From positions 1 through 41,559 of the forward strand of contig JBAVVD010000019.1 of assembly GCA_049697115.1 (NCBI GenBank): 41,559 bases of DNA. Direction: 5' to 3'. Shown piece by piece: positions 14,611 to 22,356 of the stretch. Each line of letters opens with the position of its first letter. Position 1 is the first letter of the stretch. Both the position numbers and the translations under genes were made by a program. This stretch comes from JBAVVD01 sp049697115. Lineage in GTDB: Bacteria > Acidobacteriota > Aminicenantia > Aminicenantales > UBA4085. A model generated the notes under the pieces. That model ran no database searches. It saw only the letters and a program-made list of their open reading frames with translations, and was not told where the DNA came from.

Positions 14611-16160
14611 AATGACCTCCTCCTGATCCAGATGGAAATGCCGAAGACAAGCACGGCGGCGGGGAGAATGATCACCGAGGTGAAGAAAATGATCCGTCCC
14701 TGGGCCGGAGTGAGCTGGATGGTGCGGGGATTGGAGGTTTTGGCCTGGATGGAGATCAGGTCCGCTTCTTCGGTCAGCCAGTTCACCGTGTTGAGAAAGA
14801 AGTTACCGTTTCCCGAGAGGTTATAATAGCGGTTGGAGGCGAAATCGGAATCTCCAAAAACAGCGATCCGGCCTTCTTTTTCTCCGGCTTCTTTGGACTC
14901 GCCGGACTCCGGTTGATCTGTTTTTTTGGGCTTCACTGTGGCCACGACTGCCAGTGGAATTGGCCCGGCTTTGTCTTTGTCCTTATCAAAAGTCACTTTT
15001 TTTTCTTCCAACTGTCTTTCCGACCAGGAATTGGCGCTGGTCTTGCCCAGGACCTGGGCCGTGATTCCGTCGGGCTTGCCCTCCAGAACATCGACGGAAC
15101 GGGTATAGGGAAAGAATGTGGCATAGCGGAAGCCTTTGGTAATTTCATGGTATTCATACTCGCCGATGATCGGCATGAAGTAGTCACCTCCCATGAGGCG
15201 CGAGACGGGATCCACAATAAGGTCGTTGGCAAGGCGAATGCCGAAATCCTCCAGGTAACCGGTCAATCCCGGAGCCGATTCCGGGTCAATCATGAAAAAT
15301 ACCCGGCCGCCTTCTTCGACGTATGTTTTTATGGTCTCGAGTTCGTTGGGCACGAGGTCTTTTTCGGGGCCTGGAATGACCAGGAGAGCGCAGTCTTTGG
15401 GGAAATGATCCGACAGTGCCAGGGAAAGCTTTTTGACCTCATAACCGAGCTTCTGAAGCTCGTCCTTCACAGAAGAATAGCTGTCTTCATCGCTTTCTTC
15501 GATGCTGTGCTCGCCGTGGCCCTCGAGAAAATAGATAATTTTTTTCTTTTCCCGTGAGATTTTGATGACGGCATTGGTGACGTCCTCTTCAGTCGTCGAA
15601 GTGATGCGGTTTTCCTTGTCGCCGCTTTCAAAGATCGTGGTCCCGTCCTGTGTGATTTCATAGCGCTTAATCAGGCCGGGATTTTTATCAGGATCAATGA
15701 ATTCAGATTTGATTTTCTTCGAGTGGTAGGCATAGATTTTGAGGAGATTTTCCATCTTGGACCGGCTCAGGTTGCCTTCACGGAAAAAGCAGTGGATACG
15801 GACGTCGTCCTTCAAATTTTCAGCGACTTTGATCGACTGGTCGGAGAGGCTGTGGAGCTTGGTTTCCGTGAAATCAAACCGGTGATGATGCTTGGAAAAA
15901 AAGTAGTTGACAACCACCAGGATGGCGAGCACAAGAACAATAACCAGGAGCAGGTTGCTGGAATAAATAAAAGATTTTCGTTTCAGCCCCTGCTTGAGCA
16001 GTGAGAGGTTGAAATAGATATAGAGGCCGATGGAAACGAGTCCCAGGACCGCCAGAATGAGAGCGTAAAACTTTTGATACGGCCAGATTTGGGTGGCTGT
16101 GAACGAAAGAAAGAGGAGCGCCAGCCCGATTGTATTGAGATGTTTTTTGACCGTTTCCAT
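14607..16160 (-). CDS. GldG-like auxiliary ABC transport protein
   Basis: A 517-residue protein. Two or three hydrophobic segments lie at the N-terminus (residues about 10-90) and one at the C-terminus (about 490-510), with a large extracytoplasmic domain between them. The region FDFTETKLHSLSDQS, then HCFFREGN, and KIIYFLEGHGEHSIEESDED matches the ABC_transp_aux (GldG) family. The ribosome-binding site GGAGGT overlaps the end of the permease gene (4-base gap), and its own stop overlaps the DUF4340 start. GldG works with GldF and GldA in Bacteroidota gliding and secretion; here a general envelope export role is more likely. Confidence 0.9.
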   Translation of the reverse strand: METVKKHLNTIGLALLFLSFTATQIWPYQKFYALILAVLGLVSIGLYIYFNLSLLKQGLKRKSFIYSSNLLLVIVLVLAILVVVNYFFSKHHHRFDFTETKLHSLSDQSIKVAENLKDDVRIHCFFREGNLSRSKMENLLKIYAYHSKKIKSEFIDPDKNPGLIKRYEITQDGTTIFESGDKENRITSTTEEDVTNAVIKISREKKKIIYFLEGHGEHSIEESDEDSYSSVKDELQKLGYEVKKLSLALSDHFPKDCALLVIPGPEKDLVPNELETIKTYVEEGGRVFFMIDPESAPGLTGYLEDFGIRLANDLIVDPVSRLMGGDYFMPIIGEYEYHEITKGFRYATFFPYTRSVDVLEGKPDGITAQVLGKTSANSWSERQLEEKKVTFDKDKDKAGPIPLAVVATVKPKKTDQPESGESKEAGEKEGRIAVFGDSDFASNRYYNLSGNGNFFLNTVNWLTEEADLISIQAKTSNPRTIQLTPAQGRIIFFTSVIILPAAVLVFGISIWIRRRSL

Positions 16161-16164
16161 GATT

Positions 16165-16932
16165 TTACCTCCACCTTCTGGACTGGATGACGGAATGGGT
16201 GAGGAAAAGCCCGAAAAAGGCGAAACTGATGTAAAAGACGACGTCGGTGGTATCCAGAATCCCCCGTGTCATGTCGTCAAAATGCTGGAAAAAGGAGATG
16301 TAGTTGAGGATGGACTTCCACATGCCTCCGGCCGAATAGGACGCCCAGTTGATGATCCAGAAAAGAAGCAGTGCGCCGAAGGAAAGGATAGCGGAAATAA
16401 TCTGGTTTTCCGTGAGCGAGGAGAAGAAAATGCCCACCGCAATAAAGGCCGCCCCCATGAGGAACAGCCCCAGGTAGCCGTTCAGGACAGGGGCCATTTC
16501 TGGATTTCCATAGACAAAGGGGAAGACGGAGAGGATTCCGGTCAGGGCCAGCATAGCCGCCAGAACGGTCAGGGAGGCCAGAAATTTGCCCAGAATGATC
16601 TGAGTGATGGAGAGGGGGGAGGTGTAGAGCAGCTCCTCGGTGCCGATTTTCTTTTCTTCGGAAAAGAGGCGCATGGTGAGGAGCGGAAGCATGAGGAGGA
16701 GGATGATGCTGATATTGTGGAAGAGGGGAGAGTAGACCATCTGGTTGATGTTGAGCTGCTGGTAATAATAGGGATTCTGGGACATCTGCATCGACTGGCT
16801 GTTGAACCACCAGATCAGGCTGTAGAAGAAGAACCCGACGAGGACGAGAAAAACGGTGATGACCACGTAGGCAATCGGCGAAGTGAAATACGCTCCCAGC
16901 TCTTTCTTTGTGACAGCCCAGATGTTTTTCAT
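16165..16932 (-). CDS. ABC transporter permease (GldF-like, ABC-2 type)
   Basis: A 255-residue protein with six predicted membrane segments. Its N-terminus (WAVTKKELGAYFTSPIAYVV) and the loop TMRLFSEEKKIGTEELLYTS are hallmarks of the ABC-2/GldF permease group. Its start overlaps the ATPase stop as ATGA, so the two subunits are translationally coupled. It would form the membrane channel with the ATPase encoded just upstream. Confidence 0.92.
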   Translation of the reverse strand: MKNIWAVTKKELGAYFTSPIAYVVITVFLVLVGFFFYSLIWWFNSQSMQMSQNPYYYQQLNINQMVYSPLFHNISIILLLMLPLLTMRLFSEEKKIGTEELLYTSPLSITQIILGKFLASLTVLAAMLALTGILSVFPFVYGNPEMAPVLNGYLGLFLMGAAFIAVGIFFSSLTENQIISAILSFGALLLFWIINWASYSAGGMWKSILNYISFFQHFDDMTRGILDTTDVVFYISFAFFGLFLTHSVIQSRRWR

Positions 16933-17855
16933 TGTTCCATACCTCCTGAGACGACTTTGAGATAGAGGTCTTCAATGTTCATGGCCAGCGGTCTCATTTC
17001 CAAGAGTCCCAGCCCTTTTTCCACGATCCGGCGGGTGATTTCGTCCCTCAAATCCAGACCGGGCCGCCACTCGATTCGGAATTCATTGTCCTCCAGGATC
17101 ACCTCTTCCACTCCGGCAATCGCCTTGAATTCAGAGGCGGTTTCGCCCGTTCCTCTTTTCAACTTGACGACAATCCCGTCTTTCTTCCGAATTGAGGCGG
17201 TGAGCTCTTCCAGGGATCCGGAGGCCATGAGTTTTCCCTCATTGATGATGACGACTCCGTCGCATGTCTGGGTGACCTCGGCCAGGATGTGAGTGGAAAG
17301 AATGACGGTCCGCTCGCCCTTCAGCGACTTGATGAGCTGGCGGATTTCTACGATCTGAGCCGGATCAAGACCGATGGTCGGTTCATCCAGAATGAGAACC
17401 TGAGGATCATGGACAAGAGCCTGGGCGATGCCGACCCGCTGTTTGTATCCCCTCGAGATATTCTTGATGAGCCTCCATTTGACCGCTTCCAGCCCGCTGA
17501 TTCGGACGGCCTTGGCGACCGCCTCTTTTCTCCGGGAGGAGGGAATCTGCTTGATTTCGGCCACAAAATTCAGGTAGCCGGTCACGGTCATTTCCGTATA
17601 GAGAGGAAGAGTCTCCGGCAGATAGCCGGTGATTTTTTTTACCTCATTGGCCTGTTCGAAAACATCGAACTCGCCGACTCTGGCCCGGCCTTCGGTGGCT
17701 GGCAGAAAGCCGGTCAGAATACGCATGGTGGTCGTTTTACCGGCCGCATTCGGGCCCAGAAGCCCCCAGATTTTCCCTTTTTCCACTGTGAAGCTCAGGT
17801 CATTGACCGCCACCAGGTCGCCGTATTTTTTCATCAGATGTTCAACGGCAATCAT
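16929..17855 (-). CDS. ABC transporter ATP-binding protein (GldA-like)
   Basis: A 308-residue ATPase. Walker A is GPNAAGKT (residues 34-41; the usual second Gly is Ala). The signature region reads ISRGYKQRVGIAQAL, Walker B is VLILDEPTIGLDP, and the H-loop is VILSTH. The C-terminal about 80 residues form the small regulatory domain typical of ABC-2 exporters. AAGGAGG precedes the ATG. It is the first gene of a tightly packed minus-strand operon (ATPase, permease, GldG-like, DUF4340, then mutY) and powers the transporter. Confidence 0.93.
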   Translation of the reverse strand: MIAVEHLMKKYGDLVAVNDLSFTVEKGKIWGLLGPNAAGKTTTMRILTGFLPATEGRARVGEFDVFEQANEVKKITGYLPETLPLYTEMTVTGYLNFVAEIKQIPSSRRKEAVAKAVRISGLEAVKWRLIKNISRGYKQRVGIAQALVHDPQVLILDEPTIGLDPAQIVEIRQLIKSLKGERTVILSTHILAEVTQTCDGVVIINEGKLMASGSLEELTASIRKKDGIVVKLKRGTGETASEFKAIAGVEEVILEDNEFRIEWRPGLDLRDEITRRIVEKGLGLLEMRPLAMNIEDLYLKVVSGGMEQ

Positions 17856-17872
17856 GGATCATCCTCCTTGTC

Positions 17873-17901
17873 TATATAAATGGAATCGTTTGAAATGAAA
17901 A
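17873..17901 (-). promoter_or_regulatory. Possible promoter of the ABC/Gld operon
   Basis: On the minus strand TTTTCA and TATATA are separated by 17 bases, each matching 4 of 6 consensus positions. The -10 box lies about 17 bases before the ATG at 17855, leaving room for the AAGGAGG site. Confidence 0.35.
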
Positions 17902-17979
17902 CATTCCTTTCAGGAACGACCGCTAATTTGATCATTGTGGATGCGGATAAATAATTATATGCGTTTGTCGATAACGGTC

Positions 17980-18151
17980 AAGCCCCTTCGGCCTCCCTAG
18001 TTGGCCGATAGAATCACCCGACGGGTCCTGTCGCGGTTCACCCCCGGCGCCTCCTAGCGGACTATCTTGATTATTATCAAGCCGGCCGATTAACGGCATC
18101 AAACGCTCGGGGCGGCGGGGGGCCCCTGAACCGCGCCACCCATCGGGTGTA
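17980..18151. ncRNA. GC-rich structured intergenic island, candidate RNA (strand unknown)
   Basis: This island is far richer in GC than its flanks and contains no convincing gene. A perfect 9-base pairing joins CGCGGTTCA (18032-18040) with TGAACCGCG (18127-18135), and further C-run/G-run pairing lies inside it. Local hairpins are CTTGAT-TATT-ATCAAG (18066-18081), ACCCG-A-CGGGT (18016-18026), CGGCC/GGCCG (17989-18007) and CACCC-ATC-GGGTG (18137-18149). An 83-residue minus-strand frame spans it but is low-complexity and unlike a protein. The structure could be an RNA or a folded DNA repeat. Confidence 0.35.
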
Positions 18152-18234
18152 GGCGTCGCGCGCGGAGTTCTCTTGAAGGCCAACTATTTTTAGCTGATGC
18201 GCAATTCCTATCAAATTTGGAACTATTCGACCGC

Positions 18235-18263
18235 TTGAAAAGTTTCAGGTGATATACTATAAT
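18235..18263 (+). promoter_or_regulatory. Strong promoter of the GWxTD operon
   Basis: TTGAAA (18235-18240) and a perfect TATAAT (18258-18263) have the optimal 17-base spacing. Transcription should start around 18270, next to the ATG at 18273, implying a leaderless or near-leaderless message. This also rules out the upstream in-frame GTG at 18249, which lies inside the promoter. Confidence 0.6.
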
Positions 18264-18272
18264 TTTAAAAAA

Positions 18273-20342
18273 ATGAGGCAAAAGCACATCCTTTTTCTGT
18301 TTCTTATTTTTGGCCTGGCTCTTCCGACGTTGGGTGGTCCGGAGAAGAAATTCCCCCGGGATCTTCCGGATATGTACCGCAAATGGCTCGAGGAAGAAGT
18401 GGTTTATATTATCACACCTAAAGAAAAAGATGTTTTTCTCCAACTCGACACGAACAGAGAAAGAGATATATTCATAGAAGCTTTCTGGAAAATCAGAGAT
18501 CCCAATCCGAACACACTTGAAAATGAATTTAAAGTTGAGCACTACCGCCGCATTAATTATTCCAATCAGTGGTTTGGCCGGGAATCCACGAAAGCGGGAT
18601 GGAGAACCGATCGGGGAAGAATCTATATTATTTTAGGCCCTCCAAAAGATATTGAAAGCTATGAAGGCCAGAAGCAATTGTATCCTGTCCAGATATGGAC
18701 CTATCCCGGAGACCCGGCTCTGGACTTGCCGCCTCAGTTTAATGTGGTATTTTACCAGAGAGACGGCGCTGGAGATTATGTCTTGTACAGCCCAATAAGA
18801 GACGGCCCCAGCAGCCTGGTCCCTGGATTTATGGGGAGCTCTTATGACGCGGTGGCGGTTTATAATCAGCTGAGAGAAATAGAGCCGAATGTCGCCAGAG
18901 TCTCTCTTTCGTTAATTCCAGGCTCACGGGAACAGTATGATCCGACACAGCGTTCTTTGGCTTCCGATATTTTGATATCCGCCCAAATTCCGTCTTCGGC
19001 GTATAAAAAAATTGAAACCGCTTATGCGGAGAAGCTGCTCAGATACAAAGACGTGATTGATGTCGAATACACGGCCAATTATATCGATAACGATGCTTCC
19101 ATAAATGTGATCCGAGATCCTTCGGGGATCTTCTTCGTTCATTATTCGATTGAGCCGAAAAAATTATCTCTTGAACAATACGAAGACAGATTTTATTCAA
19201 CTCTGGAATTGAGTGGAAGAGTCCTGGATTCGAGTGATAAAACAATATTTCAGTATACAAAACTCTTGCCGATTGAATTCAATAGAGATCAATTAAATAA
19301 AATCCGCACAAAATTATTCAGCGTTCAAGACCTGTTTCCTTTAATTGAAGGGCACTATAAATTCAACGTGCTTCTCAAAAATCAGGCCTCCAAAGAATTC
19401 ACTTCCCTGGAAAAAGATATTGTCATTCCTGATGGCTCGGGTCTCCAGATGAGTTCTCTGCTTTTGGCGCATACGGCCAACAAAGGCTCAATCCATACAG
19501 GAAAGAACAAACCTTTTCTGGTTGGAGATGTCCAGTTGGTGCCGTCGTCTCAATGGAATTATTCTCTGAAAGACAATCTCTATCTTTTTTTTCAAATCTA
19601 TGGTTTAGAGGAAGATCTGAAAGAAAACGGATTTCTGGAGTATTCGATTTTCAGGGAAGAGAAGAAAGTCCATTCTTTAATAAAGAAAATTAATGAATAT
19701 CCAGAAGCGCCGAATTTTATTGAAGAGATCCGCTTAATCCATCTCTCCCCCGCGTTCTATACAATCCGAGTGTCTCTCCTGGATAAAAATAAAAACGAGA
19801 TTCTTTCTCAGCAGCATCCGTTCCTGATTTCTTTATTGGAGTCTCTGCCCAGGCCGTGGGTTTTATCCCAGGTGTTTCCCCCTTCCACGGATCCCTTTTA
19901 TTTCAATAGTTTAGGAAATCAATTATTCAATAAAGAGGAGGTCGCCAAGGCCATTCCTCTTCTGAAATATTCTTATCAAAAAAAGCCCGAATCCTTGACC
20001 TATGCGTATGACTATGCCCGGGCTCTTTTTCTCACTCCCGACTTCAGAGAGGTCAAGAAAGTGCTCAAACCGTTTGTTCCCACTCCGCAGAAAAGACATG
20101 ACTTTTTAGCTCTATTGGGGATGGCCTGTCAAAAATTGGAGGAATGGGAAGAGGCCATTTCCTATCACAAGCAATTTCTGGCCCGACAGGGGACGAATAT
20201 CAACTCTCTCAATGCCATCGGTGAGTGCTATTATCAGTTGGGGAAAATCGACGAAGCCCTGGTCGCCTGGGAGAAATCGCTTGAAATCAATCCCCAGCAG
20301 GAAGAAATACGGAAATGGGTGGATCGCATAAAAAAAAAGTGA
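18273..20342 (+). CDS. GWxTD domain protein with C-terminal TPR repeats
   Basis: A 689-residue exported protein. After a signal peptide (residues 1-22) come the helical segment PDMYRKWLEEEVVYIITPKE and the conserved FIEAFWKIRDPNP region. The defining motif GWRTDRGRIYIILGPP follows (GWRTD at about 109-113). The middle of the protein is beta-rich. The last about 140 residues form TPR-like helix pairs. GWxTD domains are found in Acidobacteria, Aminicenantes and related phyla and have no established biochemical function. The start is set by the promoter. One base separates it from the next gene, so it heads an operon of envelope proteins. TPRs suggest it scaffolds a complex on the periplasmic side. 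Confidence 0.9.
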   Translation: MRQKHILFLFLIFGLALPTLGGPEKKFPRDLPDMYRKWLEEEVVYIITPKEKDVFLQLDTNRERDIFIEAFWKIRDPNPNTLENEFKVEHYRRINYSNQWFGRESTKAGWRTDRGRIYIILGPPKDIESYEGQKQLYPVQIWTYPGDPALDLPPQFNVVFYQRDGAGDYVLYSPIRDGPSSLVPGFMGSSYDAVAVYNQLREIEPNVARVSLSLIPGSREQYDPTQRSLASDILISAQIPSSAYKKIETAYAEKLLRYKDVIDVEYTANYIDNDASINVIRDPSGIFFVHYSIEPKKLSLEQYEDRFYSTLELSGRVLDSSDKTIFQYTKLLPIEFNRDQLNKIRTKLFSVQDLFPLIEGHYKFNVLLKNQASKEFTSLEKDIVIPDGSGLQMSSLLLAHTANKGSIHTGKNKPFLVGDVQLVPSSQWNYSLKDNLYLFFQIYGLEEDLKENGFLEYSIFREEKKVHSLIKKINEYPEAPNFIEEIRLIHLSPAFYTIRVSLLDKNKNEILSQQHPFLISLLESLPRPWVLSQVFPPSTDPFYFNSLGNQLFNKEEVAKAIPLLKYSYQKKPESLTYAYDYARALFLTPDFREVKKVLKPFVPTPQKRHDFLALLGMACQKLEEWEEAISYHKQFLARQGTNINSLNAIGECYYQLGKIDEALVAWEKSLEINPQQEEIRKWVDRIKKK

Positions 20343-20343
20343 C

Positions 20344-21279
20344 ATGAAAAGCGAAATCCTCCTTCCCGGGAAAATTCTATTCGTGATCTGCGCTCTGGGT
20401 ATGGTTTACTTGATTGCGTCATGCAGAGTCATGCGGCTGGAAAAACAATTGGATCCGGAATTCAAAGAGTTTTATTCCCAAGTCCGATATATTATTTCTG
20501 AAGAAGAGAAAAAAATATTTCTCGAACTTCCGGCCTCTGAAAGAGCCCAATTTATTGAGGAATTCTGGAGAAAAAGAGATCCCTCCCCGGATACGGAATA
20601 CAATGAGTTCAAGACAGAATATTTGGCGAGAATCGAAACCGTCAACCGGCTTTTTCAAGGGGGAGGGAAGCCGGGCTATATTCAGGACAGAGGCCGAATT
20701 TACATTCTTTTAGGGGCTCCGGATGAAAGATATATCTATCCCGTAGGAAAGTTCTCGGAGGTGAAATCGGCGGAAGTCTGGATTTATTATAGAAATTATC
20801 AAATGCAACTGGAATTCATCGATCACACCGGCGACGGCGAATACACTTTAGAAATGCCGAATACAAGCGCTCTTCATGAAATCAACAAAGCCCAGTTTGA
20901 CTTTCAGAATCCGGATCAACCGAGAGAAGGGCTTTTTGATTTTAATGTGAAAATAAAAAATACAGAAGAAAATAAAACTTTTATTTGTGTGGAAATTCCG
21001 TATAAAAATATCTGGCTGGTGGAAAGGGATGAGAAATTAGAAGCCACTTTTAATTTATCTCTGAAAATCATGGATTCTTCAGGAAAAGAAGTCGGAACCC
21101 ATCACAAGGATTACGAGATATCCCTGAATGAAAAAGAAGTGGAGAAGTTGGTCGGTCAAAATTATGAAATTGAAATTCCTTTCTTTCTGGAGAGGGGAGC
21201 CTATCGCATTCGGGTCATTCTGGATAGTAAGATCGAAGGAAAAAGGTTCACAAAGGAATTCGTGTTTAAAATTTCATAA
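20344..21279 (+). CDS. GWxTD-family lipoprotein
   Basis: A 311-residue protein. The signal peptide ends in the lipobox LIASC, so it is probably lipidated. It repeats the first gene's layout: IISEEEKKIFLELP, then FIEEFWRKRDPSPDT, then GYIQDRGRIYILLGAP, where the GWxTD core is altered to GYIQD but the RGRIYILLG strand is kept. The C-terminal half is an Ig-like beta domain ending RIRVILDSK...FVFKIS. One base separates it from the upstream gene. A divergent paralogue next to its relative suggests two subunits of one assembly. Confidence 0.88.
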   Translation: MKSEILLPGKILFVICALGMVYLIASCRVMRLEKQLDPEFKEFYSQVRYIISEEEKKIFLELPASERAQFIEEFWRKRDPSPDTEYNEFKTEYLARIETVNRLFQGGGKPGYIQDRGRIYILLGAPDERYIYPVGKFSEVKSAEVWIYYRNYQMQLEFIDHTGDGEYTLEMPNTSALHEINKAQFDFQNPDQPREGLFDFNVKIKNTEENKTFICVEIPYKNIWLVERDEKLEATFNLSLKIMDSSGKEVGTHHKDYEISLNEKEVEKLVGQNYEIEIPFFLERGAYRIRVILDSKIEGKRFTKEFVFKIS

Positions 21280-21370
21280 ACTTTAAAAAAGCGGGCATCT
21301 TTAGTTTGAAGCCGGAGAGAGCCTGAAACAGATGCCTCTTGGATGCCCAATAGAATCACAGGAGGAGAGA

Positions 21371-22354
21371 ATGAAAGCCAGAAAAGCAGGAAAATATTTA
21401 TGGATTCTATCCCTTATATTTATTTTTGTCTATTTTGTCTTTGGTCAGGAGGGTCGAGGAAAAGGAAGACTTCAAGGAGCAGTCTTAGATGAGAAGGGAA
21501 ATCCAATAGAGAATGCCAGAATAAAAGTCGCCAGTTTGCTCTACACGGAAGTGAGTCTGGAAACCACGCCCGATAAAAACGGAGAATGGGCGGTTTTGGG
21601 CTTGGGGACCGGAACCTGGAGAGTGACGGTTTCCGCCGATGGATATTATCCGTTTTATCAGGACGTCGATGTCAAGCAACTGGAAAGAAATCCGGAAGTG
21701 AATGTCACTTTAAAAAAACTCGAATTCCAACAGACGTTCACGATCAAAGATGAGTCCTCTCTCAGTCTGTTCGAAGAGGGGAATCAACTGTACGCTGAAA
21801 AAAAGTATGACGAGGCAATCTCTATCTATGAACAATTCATTCAAAAAAACCCGGATATCTTTCAGGTTCATTTCAATATCGGAAATTGCTATAAAGAAAA
21901 AAATGAGTTGGATAAAGCGATGGAAGAGTACAAGAAGATTTTGGAGGAAGTCAAAAATCGAGAGGAAATTTCCGGAGTTAAAGAAATTGCGGCGAAAGCC
22001 CTGGCGGCCATGGGGGAGTGTTATTTAAAACAAAAAGATTTTGAAAATGCTCAGAAATACTTTAAAAGTTCAATTGAACTGTACCCGAAAGATGAAGCCC
22101 TCGCCTACAATGTGGGCCAAATATATTTTTCCAATAATAATATTGAAGAAGCGATTCATTACTTCGAACTCGCTAAACAGATCAATCCGAATTGGGGCAG
22201 CCCCTACTTAAGATTGGGATATGCGTATCTAAATAAAGGCGACTACGCCAAAGCGAAAGAGAACTTGACTCAATTCTTAAAAATCGATCCGGAATCTCCG
22301 GAAGCCCCAACCGCGAAGAATATCATTGAGTATTTAGACAAGCAGAAATGGTGA
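21371..22354 (+). CDS. TPR protein with carboxypeptidase-regulatory-like domain
   Basis: A 327-residue protein starting at the ATG after GGAGGAGAGA; an upstream in-frame ATG (21332) lacks a ribosome-binding site. A signal peptide (about residues 1-27) precedes a CarboxypepD_reg-like beta-sandwich (GRLQGAVLDEKGNPIENARI to VDVKQLERNPEVNVTL). At least four TPR units follow (for example SLFEEGNQLYAEKKYDEAIS and PYLRLGYAYLNKGDYAKAKE). It is periplasmic or surface-attached and likely mediates protein contacts. It follows the GWxTD pair after 91 bases and probably belongs to the same transcript. Its stop lies 2 bases from the convergent sulfatase-like gene. Confidence 0.9.
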   Translation: MKARKAGKYLWILSLIFIFVYFVFGQEGRGKGRLQGAVLDEKGNPIENARIKVASLLYTEVSLETTPDKNGEWAVLGLGTGTWRVTVSADGYYPFYQDVDVKQLERNPEVNVTLKKLEFQQTFTIKDESSLSLFEEGNQLYAEKKYDEAISIYEQFIQKNPDIFQVHFNIGNCYKEKNELDKAMEEYKKILEEVKNREEISGVKEIAAKALAAMGECYLKQKDFENAQKYFKSSIELYPKDEALAYNVGQIYFSNNNIEEAIHYFELAKQINPNWGSPYLRLGYAYLNKGDYAKAKENLTQFLKIDPESPEAPTAKNIIEYLDKQKW

Positions 22355-22356
22355 TC

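Noticed and set aside
17932..18183. 83-residue minus-strand ORF in the GC-rich island
   Set aside because: Its composition (Pro, Arg, Gly) follows from the GC-rich palindromes and it has no ribosome-binding site; structure in the DNA explains the open frame.
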